Below, one piece after another: positions 1 to 7,045 of a stretch of 64,000 nt of DNA. The first letter of the stretch is position 1; every line of letters begins with the position of its first letter. This DNA is from Flammeovirgaceae bacterium UBA2366. GTDB taxonomy: Bacteria > Bacteroidota > Bacteroidia > Cytophagales > Cyclobacteriaceae. Made by a program: the position numbers and the translations under genes. Location: positions 186,001-250,000 of the forward strand of contig DDTK01000012.1 in assembly GCA_002344065.1 (NCBI GenBank), read 5' to 3'. The notes under the pieces are model-generated. The model ran no database searches. It had not been told where the DNA came from and saw only the letters and a list, made by a program, of their open reading frames with translations.

Positions 1-311
1 CCCTTACCTGTGCTGAGCATAACAGGTTTATTGTTTTTCAAATCATCCTGACCAACCGTGGTGTAGAAAATCTGATCGCAACCAACACCCCATGTTTTAT
101 AGTTCGATTGAAACACCAGTTTCGAATTATCAAAACTCCAATACGCTTCCGCATTGTCGCCACCAAAGGTTAACTGACGAAGGTTTTTGATATGTGTCTC
201 CTGCGGATACCTCAATGTGTCAGCTGGTTCAGTCACCTCGGCTTGTTCTTTCTTTTGTGAACAGGACGCGAGTGATAAGGTAAAAACAAGAATACTTAGA
301 CGATAGATCAT
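1..311 (-). CDS. PD40/TolB-like beta-propeller lipoprotein, N-terminal part
   Basis: My own translation from the ATG at 309-311 stays open to the window edge (103 residues). It starts MIYRLSILVF and has a lipobox-like stretch LSLASCSQ, so Cys17 is probably lipidated and the protein anchored in the envelope. After a short acidic linker comes LRQLTFGGDNAEAYWSFDN, the typical first blade of PD40 (WD40-like, TolB-type) propellers, in which QLTF and WS are conserved. In Bacteroidota such lipoproteins are often peptidase-associated or of unknown role. The rest of the gene lies outside the window, so the function cannot be refined. Confidence 0.75.
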   Translation of the reverse strand, partial: MIYRLSILVFTLSLASCSQKKEQAEVTEPADTLRYPQETHIKNLRQLTFGGDNAEAYWSFDNSKLVFQSNYKTWGVGCDQIFYTTVGQDDLKNNKPVMLSTGK

Positions 312-406
312 AAAATCAATTTTAAATAAGTGGCAAAAATAGAAGTATCGGAATAAGAATTATACCTGATCTGGAAAGATAAATACCATAACCAACCTGA
401 TTTTAA

Positions 407-2083
407 TCAGGCAGCCGCAGTTTCTTCTTTCAACGACCTTCTCAGAATTTTTCCTACATTGGTTTTGGGCAACTCAGCACGAAATTCATAATGTTTGGGC
501 ACCTTATAGTTAGTAAGATTTTCGCGGGCAAAGGCTTTTACTTCATCAACCGTGAGGGATTGATCTCGCTTTACGATAAAGGCTTTAATGGCCTCTCCCG
601 ACTTTTCATCCTCCACCCCTATAGCCGCTACCTCCAGAATTTTCGGATGCTCAGCAAGTATGTTTTCAATCTCACTCGGGAAAACATTGAAGCCTGAAAC
701 TTTTATCATGTCCTTTTTCCGGTCTACTATCTTGAAGAAACCTTGTTCATTCATTAGACCAATATCGCCTGTGCGGAACCATCCTCCGGGAAAGAAAACG
801 CCAGTATTATCCTTTTGCCAATAACCTGACATCACTTGAGGGCCCCGGGCACAAATCTCACCGGTTTCTCCTTGTGGTAGCTGATTGCCATCATCATCAA
901 AAATAGACACCTCGGTACTCGGCATAGGTAAACCGATAGTACCCATCTGGTGTGTACCATCCAATGGATTACAACACAGCACTGGTGATGTCTCGCTTAG
1001 TCCATACCCTTCTACCAACGGTCTTCCGGTAACCTGCTCCCATTTCCTGGCCACCACATCCTGAACCGCCATGCCCCCGCCAACAGCTCCTTTCAAAAAT
1101 GAAAAATCGAGCTTAGCAAAATCGGGATTATTAAGCAGTCCGTTGAATAATGTGTTTACACCGGTAATAATGGAAAACTTATGTTTCTTAAGTTCTTTCA
1201 CAAAGCCGGGAATATCACGCGGATTGGTGATCAGTATACTCTTGGCTCCTTCGCTGAACATCAGAATTCCATTCACCGACAACGCAAAAATATGGTACAT
1301 CGGTATGGCTGTTATAATCACTTCCTGAATGCCAGGATGTTGCTTTAAAAACGGATGAAACCAAAATGTAACCATGGAATTGTGCGCCACCAGGTTACCG
1401 TGCGACAATTGAGCACCTTTTGAAATACCTGTAGTTCCACCGGTGTATTGAAGAACCGCAGTGTCATTGGGTGTAAGCGTTGGTTTAGAAAGTGATAAAG
1501 ATGCTCCTTTCTTTAAAGCATCATTAAAAGAAACGGCCATCGGTAAACTGTAGGCTGGCACCATTTTCTTGATATGCTTCACCACAAAATTTACAATTGT
1601 GCCTTTTAATCCACCTAACATGTCGCCCAGTTGTGTGACAATAACATGCTTTATAGATGTGTGGGCAATAATTTTTTCAAGACTATGAGCAAAATTAGCA
1701 ACAATGACAATCGCCTTTGCTTCTGAATCTTTGAACTGATGCTCCATCTCACGTGGAGTATATAACGGATTTGTATTGACCACGATAAGCCCGGCACGCA
1801 AGGCACCGAAAAAGGCAACAGGAAACTGAAGCACATTGGGCATTTGGATTGCAATCCTATCGCCTTTCTGCAAGCCAAGACTTTGCAAGTAGGCTGCAAA
1901 ATCCTCAGAAAGTTTATCTACTTGTCCGAAGGTTAATGGAACACCCATATTTTCAAATGCTATCCTATCGCGATACTTTTTGCATGATTTTTCAAAAAGC
2001 TCTACAAGTGAATGGTGATCATAAAGATGAATTTCTGGTGGTATTCCTTCAGGGTAATTTTTGATCCATGGAAAATCTTTCAT
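407..2083 (-). CDS. fadD: Long-chain fatty acid-CoA ligase (AMP-binding)
   Basis: This is a 558-residue adenylate-forming enzyme that would activate fatty acids to acyl-CoA through an acyl-AMP, feeding beta-oxidation or lipid synthesis. The P-loop YTGGTTGISKG is at residues 213-223, the A5 motif GYGLSETSP at 359-367 and the A7/A8 region GWFRTGDIG at 434-442. The likely catalytic lysine lies in TNVGKILRR near the C-terminus. Length and the conserved long-chain-type linker near DRKKDMIKVSGFNVFP agree with FadD. It is cytoplasmic or membrane-associated and has no signal peptide. It stands alone, transcribed away from the Lrp gene. Exact chain-length preference cannot be read from the sequence. 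Confidence 0.9.
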   Translation of the reverse strand: MKDFPWIKNYPEGIPPEIHLYDHHSLVELFEKSCKKYRDRIAFENMGVPLTFGQVDKLSEDFAAYLQSLGLQKGDRIAIQMPNVLQFPVAFFGALRAGLIVVNTNPLYTPREMEHQFKDSEAKAIVIVANFAHSLEKIIAHTSIKHVIVTQLGDMLGGLKGTIVNFVVKHIKKMVPAYSLPMAVSFNDALKKGASLSLSKPTLTPNDTAVLQYTGGTTGISKGAQLSHGNLVAHNSMVTFWFHPFLKQHPGIQEVIITAIPMYHIFALSVNGILMFSEGAKSILITNPRDIPGFVKELKKHKFSIITGVNTLFNGLLNNPDFAKLDFSFLKGAVGGGMAVQDVVARKWEQVTGRPLVEGYGLSETSPVLCCNPLDGTHQMGTIGLPMPSTEVSIFDDDGNQLPQGETGEICARGPQVMSGYWQKDNTGVFFPGGWFRTGDIGLMNEQGFFKIVDRKKDMIKVSGFNVFPSEIENILAEHPKILEVAAIGVEDEKSGEAIKAFIVKRDQSLTVDEVKAFARENLTNYKVPKHYEFRAELPKTNVGKILRRSLKEETAAA

Positions 2084-2170
2084 CAGACAAGCTGGTTATA
2101 AGTGAACAACAAACGTTTGTTTGAGTCAAATATAAATCAGAATTGTAAATGCCGGACACCGTCTGTACAT

Positions 2171-2200
2171 AAAAACAAAACCCCGACCATCAGATCAGGG
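2171..2200 (-). terminator. Intrinsic terminator of the tRNA-like RNA
   Basis: On the minus strand CCCTGATC (2200-2193) pairs with GGTCGGGG (2188-2181) across a 4-nt loop, giving eight pairs with two G-T wobbles. It is followed directly by TTTTGTTTTT (2180-2171). This is a good rho-independent terminator lying 33 nt after the 3' end of the tRNA-like fold, and 88 nt upstream of the fadD start. Confidence 0.75.
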
Positions 2201-2233
2201 CTTGTCTCAAACTTAATTAACCACGAAGAGCAG

Positions 2234-2410
2234 CTGTAGAGGGAGGGTTCGAACCTCCACGAGGAAGTTAGCTACAGGACAAGAGAGAACAGTGGTGGTC
2301 AACCCCTGTCTGCCGAAGCCGAAACTCCGGCAGGCTATATCCTGCGTTTATCCTTTTACTCCTCACCCCCGAGACAGGAGGGCTTGTCTGCCAATTTCAA
2401 CACCCTACAG
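2234..2410 (-). ncRNA. tRNA-like RNA with 107-nt variable-arm insert
   Basis: The minus strand folds as a class II (Leu/Ser-type) tRNA. The acceptor TGTAGGG (2409-2403) pairs with CTCTACA (2241-2235), with discriminator G2234. T8 and G9 follow, then a 3-bp D stem TTG/CAA with a Leu-like loop containing TTGG. The anticodon stem is CCCTC/GGGGG around CTGTCTC (2377-2371). The T arm is perfect: GGAGG-TTCGAAC-CCTCC (2258-2242). Between anticodon stem and T arm lie 107 nt (2365-2259) instead of 4-20, closed by GAGGA/TCCTC and holding further hairpins such as CTGCCG/CGGCAG. The loop would present GTC (Asp) with U at position 37, on a Leu-like body with G73. No CCA is encoded. The exact 5' end is uncertain by a few bases. 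It is either an unusual structured RNA or a degenerate tRNA; I do not recognise a named family. Confidence 0.6.
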
Positions 2411-2431
2411 TATAATGTTGCAACAAAAAAA

Positions 2432-2442
2432 CACTTTAAGTG
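2432..2442. promoter_or_regulatory. Palindrome between tRNA-like RNA and lrp-like gene
   Basis: CACTTTAAGTG is a perfect hyphenated palindrome 22 bp upstream of the RNA gene, and TGATCA and CACGTG follow directly. It lies between two divergent transcription units, one of which encodes an Lrp/AsnC regulator. It could therefore be an operator, for example for autoregulation. This is inferred from position and symmetry only. Confidence 0.2.
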
Positions 2443-2495
2443 ATCACGTGTCAATAAAATGTATATTATTTTATGTAATTTTTAATTAATGTATC

Positions 2496-2503
2496 TATTT
2501 TTG
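2496..2503 (+). promoter_or_regulatory. Candidate -7 element of the Lrp-type gene
   Basis: TATTTTTG matches the Bacteroidota -7 consensus TAnnTTTG, 27 bp before the ATG at 2531. No convincing -33 TTTG is seen at the expected distance, and the region is AT-rich, so a chance match is possible. Confidence 0.3.
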
Positions 2504-2530
2504 AAATATTCATAAAATGGACATTGTATA

Positions 2531-2995
2531 ATGGATGCTAATTACCAAGTTGACAAAACAGACCTGAAGATTTTGGAAATCCTCATGCAGGATGCCAAAA
2601 GACCCTTTACAGAAGTTGCTAAAAAGGTGTTTGTTTCAGGTGGAACAGTTCATGTGCGGATGAATAAAATGGAAGAAGCCGGTATCGTTGAAAAGACTAC
2701 CCTAAAAGTAAATTACGCCAAATTGGGCTACGATATCACTGCCTTTCTGGGTATCTTCCTGGAAAAGAGTGCTTTATACGATAAAGTGCTGGCCAGGCTC
2801 AAGGCCATTCCTGAGATTACCAATATCCATTACACTACAGGCAACTATAGCATGTTCTGTAAAATCCATTGCCGTGATACCAATCACCTCAAAGAAGTAC
2901 TTCATGATAAAATCCAACAGGTAGACGGTATTGAACGTACCGAAACCATGATATCGCTGGAAGAAAGTCTAGACCGCAACCTTGACCTTATGTAA
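2531..2995 (+). CDS. Lrp/AsnC family transcriptional regulator
   Basis: The protein has 154 residues, the usual Lrp/AsnC length. Residues about 8-55 (from KTDLKILEILMQDAKRPF) form the AsnC-type winged helix-turn-helix. Residues about 70-145 form the alpha-beta RAM effector domain that binds amino acids and builds octamers. Such regulators respond to amino acid supply. Its targets here are unknown; candidates are its own promoter and the divergent RNA gene. The suf operon starts 88 bp downstream with its own promoter-like element, so a link between the two is possible but unproven. The ATG start agrees with the family N-terminus. Confidence 0.9.
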   Translation: MDANYQVDKTDLKILEILMQDAKRPFTEVAKKVFVSGGTVHVRMNKMEEAGIVEKTTLKVNYAKLGYDITAFLGIFLEKSALYDKVLARLKAIPEITNIHYTTGNYSMFCKIHCRDTNHLKEVLHDKIQQVDGIERTETMISLEESLDRNLDLM

Positions 2996-3041
2996 GGGTA
3001 AACTTATAGCGGTTTTGAACCAAATAATGGGCTTTCTGTTA

Positions 3042-3049
3042 TATATTTG
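3042..3049 (+). promoter_or_regulatory. Candidate -7 element of the suf operon
   Basis: TATATTTG is an exact match to TAnnTTTG, 34 bp upstream of the sufB ATG. A TTTTG at 3013-3017 could be a -33 element, but the spacing (24 bp) is longer than usual. No Fur- or IscR-like operator is evident. Confidence 0.4.
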
Positions 3050-3083
3050 TCCGATTATTTGAAATTAGTCTAAATAGACTGGC

Positions 3084-4529
3084 ATGAGTAAAGACAATCA
3101 GGTTCTTGAAGAACTCACCTCTAAGGAATACGAGCATGGATGGACCTCCAATATTGAAATGGAGTCAGCTCCCAAAGGCTTGAACGAGGATATTGTCCGC
3201 TTTATTTCTGCCAAGAAAAATGAGCCCGAATGGCTTCTGGAGTGGCGACTTAATGCCTACCGTCACTGGCTAACCATGAAGGAGCCCACCTGGCCAAACG
3301 TCAGCTATCCTAAAATCAATTATCAGGATGTAATTTATTATGCTGCTCCCAAACAAAAGGCTAAAGTTAACAGCCTGGATGAGGTAGACCCTGAATTATT
3401 AAAGACCTTCGAAAAGCTTGGCATATCTTTAACCGAACAAAAAAGATTAACAGGCATTGCCGTTGATGCCGTATTGGATAGTGTATCTGTGGCAACCACG
3501 TTTAAAGAAAAGTTGGGAGAACTGGGAATAATTTTCTGCTCATTCAGCGAAGCTGTAAAAGAACATCCTGAATTGATCAAAAAATATCTGGGTTCGGTAG
3601 TGCCCATGAACGACAATTACTTTGCGGCCTTGAACTCCGCTGTATTCAGCGATGGTTCATTCTGCTATATTCCGAAAGGCGTTCGTTGCCCGATGGAACT
3701 CTCCACCTACTTCCGTATTAATGCCGCCAATACCGGTCAGTTTGAAAGAACTTTAATTGTTGCTGATGAAGGTTCGTATGTTAGCTATCTTGAAGGTTGC
3801 ACAGCTCCCCAGCGCGATGAAAATCAATTGCATGCTGCGGTAGTGGAAATCTATGCCATGAAGGATGCGCAGGTAAAATACTCCACTGTGCAAAACTGGT
3901 ATCCTGGCGATAAAGAAGGCAAGGGTGGTATATACAACTTCGTAACGAAACGTGCACTTTGCTTTGGCGATCATTCAAAGGTATCATGGACACAAGTGGA
4001 GACAGGATCATCCATTACCTGGAAGTATCCTTCGTGTGTTTTAAAAGGAGATTATTCATCAGGTGAATTCTATTCCGTTGCTGTAACCAACAATTACCAA
4101 CAAGCCGATACAGGAACCAAAATGATTCACATCGGCAAGCACACCAAGTCAAGAATCGTATCGAAAGGAATTTCGGCAGGACACTCTCAAAACAGTTACC
4201 GCGGACAAGTGCACATTATGAAACGTGCTGAGGGCGCCCGAAACTTTTCGCAATGTGATTCCCTATTGATGGGTGACAAGTGCGGTGCACACACTTTCCC
4301 CTATATTGATGTTGAAAATAACTCAGCCAAAGTGGAGCATGAAGCTACCACCTCCAAGATTGGCGAAGATCAGATATTTTACTGTTTGCAACGTGGCATC
4401 GATGAAGAAACGGCTGTTGCCTTAATTGTAAATGGATACGCCAAAGAGGTACTCAATCAGTTGCCTATGGAGTTTGCTGTAGAGGCGCAGAAGCTTTTAG
4501 CGTTGACGCTGGAAGGAAGTGTTGGGTAA
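3084..4529 (+). CDS. sufB: Fe-S cluster assembly scaffold SufB
   Basis: SufB (481 residues) forms the SufBC2D complex, the scaffold on which iron and sulfide from SufS/SufE are assembled into Fe-S clusters. The N-terminal part carries the family signature region, and the C-terminal beta-helix core spans about residues 180-440. The conserved segments SYLEGCTAPQ and GDKCGAHTFPYIDVEN are present. The length is standard. It is first in the operon, with an upstream TATATTTG element. The next gene is an unrelated four-helix-bundle insertion, after which sufC, sufD, sufS, sufE and sufT follow on the same strand. Confidence 0.97.
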   Translation: MSKDNQVLEELTSKEYEHGWTSNIEMESAPKGLNEDIVRFISAKKNEPEWLLEWRLNAYRHWLTMKEPTWPNVSYPKINYQDVIYYAAPKQKAKVNSLDEVDPELLKTFEKLGISLTEQKRLTGIAVDAVLDSVSVATTFKEKLGELGIIFCSFSEAVKEHPELIKKYLGSVVPMNDNYFAALNSAVFSDGSFCYIPKGVRCPMELSTYFRINAANTGQFERTLIVADEGSYVSYLEGCTAPQRDENQLHAAVVEIYAMKDAQVKYSTVQNWYPGDKEGKGGIYNFVTKRALCFGDHSKVSWTQVETGSSITWKYPSCVLKGDYSSGEFYSVAVTNNYQQADTGTKMIHIGKHTKSRIVSKGISAGHSQNSYRGQVHIMKRAEGARNFSQCDSLLMGDKCGAHTFPYIDVENNSAKVEHEATTSKIGEDQIFYCLQRGIDEETAVALIVNGYAKEVLNQLPMEFAVEAQKLLALTLEGSVG

Positions 4530-4530
4530 T

Positions 4531-4565
4531 CAATTCAAAATTTAAGGTTCAAGATTCAAAATTTG
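4531..4565 (+). repeat. Left inverted repeat flanking the S23-type gene
   Basis: An AT-rich 35-bp block built from TTCAAAATTT units fills the space between the sufB stop and the ATG of the four-helix-bundle gene. Its reverse complement closely resembles the block at 4980-5011 after that gene. Nearly the same 32 bp recurs inverted at 9141-9175, with only one or two differences. Confidence 0.6.
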
Positions 4566-4979
4566 ATGGCCAAGATTAATACATTCGAAGATTTAGAAGT
4601 TTGGAAGAAAGCCCGTGAACTTTCAATAGCTATCTTTGAGATCACTCAAAATGGAAGTTTCTCAAAGGATTATTCTTTGAAAGATCCAATTAATAAGACG
4701 ACCGGATCCATCATGGATAATATAGCAGAAGGTTTTGACAGGGGCGGCAATAGAGAGTTCATTCAATTCCTTTCAATTGCGAAGGGTTCTGCTGCGGAAG
4801 TAAGATCGCAACTCTATCGTGCGCTCGACCGGAATCATATTAATCTATCTGAATTTGAATCTTTAAAAGAAAAAACAGTAGATGTGGGTAAACAACTATC
4901 GGGATTTATGACTTATCTGAATAAATCTGAAATGAAAGGTTCTAAATATGTTAGTGAACCGAGTGAAGACTATGGGTGA
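4566..4979 (+). CDS. Four-helix-bundle protein (S23/IVP family)
   Basis: A 137-residue, mostly helical protein begins MAKINTFEDLEVWKKAREL, the hallmark start of the 23S rRNA intervening-sequence protein family; the central NIAEGFDRGG is its most conserved motif. Family members form pentameric four-helix bundles. They occur in rRNA intervening sequences, as the Avd accessory protein of diversity-generating retroelements, and as scattered single genes in Bacteroidota, mostly of unknown function. I chose ATG at 4566 over the TTG one codon earlier because it matches the family start. It splits sufB from sufC, is flanked by inverted repeats, and has no obvious role in Fe-S assembly. No reverse transcriptase is nearby. 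Confidence 0.9.
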   Translation: MAKINTFEDLEVWKKARELSIAIFEITQNGSFSKDYSLKDPINKTTGSIMDNIAEGFDRGGNREFIQFLSIAKGSAAEVRSQLYRALDRNHINLSEFESLKEKTVDVGKQLSGFMTYLNKSEMKGSKYVSEPSEDYG

Positions 4980-5011
4980 AATTTTGAATTTTGAATCATG
5001 AATTTTGAATA
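4980..5011 (-). repeat. Right inverted repeat flanking the S23-type gene
   Basis: The AT-rich block made of ATTTTGAAT units begins immediately after the stop of the four-helix-bundle gene and ends just before sufC. It is the inverted counterpart of 4531-4565, so the gene is bounded by an imperfect inverted-repeat pair. Confidence 0.55.
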
Positions 5012-5015
5012 AAAT

Positions 5016-5771
5016 ATGTTGTCGATAAAGAATTTACACGCAAAGATTGAAGAAAATCAAATCCTGAACGGGTTAAACCTGGAAGTGAAAGCTGGTGAAG
5101 TACATGCCATTATGGGACCTAACGGTTCAGGCAAAAGCACATTGGCTTCTGTATTGGCCGGACGCGAAGAGTTTGAAGTGACCGATGGAACGGTTGAATA
5201 CTTAGGTAAGAATTTACTTGCGCTTGCCCCAGAAGAGCGTGCACATGAAGGTGTATTCCTCGCCTTTCAATATCCGGTTGAAATTCCGGGCGTGAGCACC
5301 ATTAATTTTATGAAGACAGCCGTAAACCAGGTACGGGAAGCCCGTGGGCAGCAACCCTTGGATGCCGTTTCTTTCCTGAGTTTGATGAAAGAAAAAATGA
5401 AGTTGGTTGAAATTGATCAATCACTTTTAAACCGTTCGCTAAACGAAGGTTTCTCCGGTGGAGAAAAGAAACGCAATGAAATTTTCCAAATGGCCATGCT
5501 GGAACCTAAGCTGGCTATTCTTGATGAAACCGATTCCGGTCTTGATATTGATGCCTTGCGTATTGTAGCCAACGGAGTAAATAAATTACGCAATAAGAAC
5601 AACGCCATCATCGTGGTAACACACTATCAGCGTTTGCTGGAATACATCGTACCGGATTATGTACATGTTTTGTACAAGGGCAGGATTGTAAAGTCGGGCA
5701 CGAAAGAACTGGCGCTTGAACTTGAAGCCAAAGGTTACGACTGGATTAAGGACGAAGTAGCTGTAGTGTAG
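5016..5771 (+). CDS. sufC: Fe-S assembly ATPase SufC
   Basis: SufC (251 residues) is the ABC-type ATPase that drives conformational change of SufBD during cluster assembly. Walker A GPNGSGKST lies at about residues 35-43. The ABC signature is the SufC-typical FSGGEKKRNEI, and Walker B is LAILDETDSGLD. There are no membrane segments, as expected for this soluble ABC ATPase. It is followed by sufD after 6 bp, so the two are almost certainly translationally linked. The inserted S23-type gene separates it from sufB, but the strand and reading order of the operon are preserved. Confidence 0.97.
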   Translation: MLSIKNLHAKIEENQILNGLNLEVKAGEVHAIMGPNGSGKSTLASVLAGREEFEVTDGTVEYLGKNLLALAPEERAHEGVFLAFQYPVEIPGVSTINFMKTAVNQVREARGQQPLDAVSFLSLMKEKMKLVEIDQSLLNRSLNEGFSGGEKKRNEIFQMAMLEPKLAILDETDSGLDIDALRIVANGVNKLRNKNNAIIVVTHYQRLLEYIVPDYVHVLYKGRIVKSGTKELALELEAKGYDWIKDEVAVV

Positions 5772-5777
5772 ACTGGT

Positions 5778-7043
5778 ATGAGCACATTAACCGAAACAAC
5801 TCCCCTTCTCGCTGATATTCTTGCCACTATAAAACCTGAGGCAGGCATAAGGGCTGATGCTCTTGCCATGCTGGAACAACTTGGTCTGCCCGGTAACAAA
5901 AGCGAAGAATACAAGTTCACGCCCATAACCCGTGCGCTGGAGAAAAACTTTGCCTTTGGTGACCCAAGTCGCGAAACTAATATTTCAAACATCGGTGAAT
6001 TTCTTATCCCCGACCTTGAAGGCAACATCCTGGTATTTATCAATGGAATATTCTCAGAAGAACTTTCAACGTATAACCATGAGGAGCTTCACATCAAACC
6101 AATTGATGGTAAAGAAAAAGGATTCGCTTCATTAGCAGATTTTAAATCCGATGCTTTGGTGGCCTGGAATACTGCAGCATGGACCAGTGGAATTTCACTC
6201 GATGTTTCTGCCAATACAGAAGTGCATAAACCGGTTATTCTTCATTACATTAACGACACTACCCAGGGTGATGCGAAATCCTGTACCCGAAATATTATAC
6301 GATTAGGCAAGAGCAGTAAACTTACCGTTGTCGAAAAGCAGGATACCATTGGCACACATGCCGGATTTTCTAATGTTGTTACCGAAGGCTTCGTAGAAGC
6401 GAATGCTGAGCTACATCTTTACAGTATCCAGGCAGATGGCGGAAAGCGATTTCACTTCGGTCAAACAACAATCTGGCAAAATCGCGACAGCAGGGTAAAT
6501 ACATTCACCCTTACGCTGGATGGTAAGCTCATACGCAATAACCTGCAATTGATACTGGATGGCGAAGGCTGCGAGTCGCATATGAACGGATTGTATATTC
6601 TTCAGGGCGACACACTGGCAGATAACCACACCGTTGTTGATCACCGAAAGCCAAATGCCAACAGTAACGAATTGTACAAAGGCGTAATCGATGGCAATGC
6701 TAAGGGCGTGTTTAATGGCAAAATCTATGTTCGTCCAGATGCACAGAAAACCAATGCGTTTCAGTCCAACAGAAATATACTACTCTCCGACAAAGCAACT
6801 GTAAACACCAAGCCCCAGCTTGAAATCTGGGCCGATGATGTAAAATGTTCGCACGGATGTACCACCGGTCAACTGGACGAAGAAGCCATTTTCTATTTAC
6901 AAACCCGTGGCATCAGTAAAGAAACTGCCCGGGCCATGGTGCTGTATGCCTTCGCGCTGGAAGTAGTGGAAACTATTCCATCCGAAAATTTGAAGAAATA
7001 CATCGATGCAATGATCAGCGAGCGTCTACACAAAAGCTTTTAA
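5778..7043 (+). CDS. sufD: Fe-S cluster assembly protein SufD
   Basis: SufD (421 residues) is the SufB paralogue that pairs with it in the SufBC2D scaffold and is needed for iron entry. The C-terminal half carries the SufB/SufD beta-helix with the signature DDVKCSHGCTTGQLDEEAIFY and ends in a helical SufC-binding region. The N-terminal helical domain is divergent, as is normal. Start codon ATG 5778 lies 6 bp after the sufC stop, and only 2 bp separate its stop from sufS. Confidence 0.96.
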   Translation: MSTLTETTPLLADILATIKPEAGIRADALAMLEQLGLPGNKSEEYKFTPITRALEKNFAFGDPSRETNISNIGEFLIPDLEGNILVFINGIFSEELSTYNHEELHIKPIDGKEKGFASLADFKSDALVAWNTAAWTSGISLDVSANTEVHKPVILHYINDTTQGDAKSCTRNIIRLGKSSKLTVVEKQDTIGTHAGFSNVVTEGFVEANAELHLYSIQADGGKRFHFGQTTIWQNRDSRVNTFTLTLDGKLIRNNLQLILDGEGCESHMNGLYILQGDTLADNHTVVDHRKPNANSNELYKGVIDGNAKGVFNGKIYVRPDAQKTNAFQSNRNILLSDKATVNTKPQLEIWADDVKCSHGCTTGQLDEEAIFYLQTRGISKETARAMVLYAFALEVVETIPSENLKKYIDAMISERLHKSF

Positions 7044-7045
7044 AA

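Noticed and set aside
2234..2410. tmRNA as an explanation for the tRNA-like RNA
   Set aside because: No tag-peptide reading frame, far too short, and it has proper D and anticodon stems, which tmRNA lacks.
2292..2489. Open frame of 65 codons on the plus strand over the tRNA-like region
   Set aside because: It runs antisense through the structured RNA, its protein is of low plausibility (many Pro, Cys and Arg), and no start context supports it.
4566..4979. Diversity-generating retroelement (Avd-like protein)
   Set aside because: No reverse transcriptase, template repeat or variable-protein gene is nearby.
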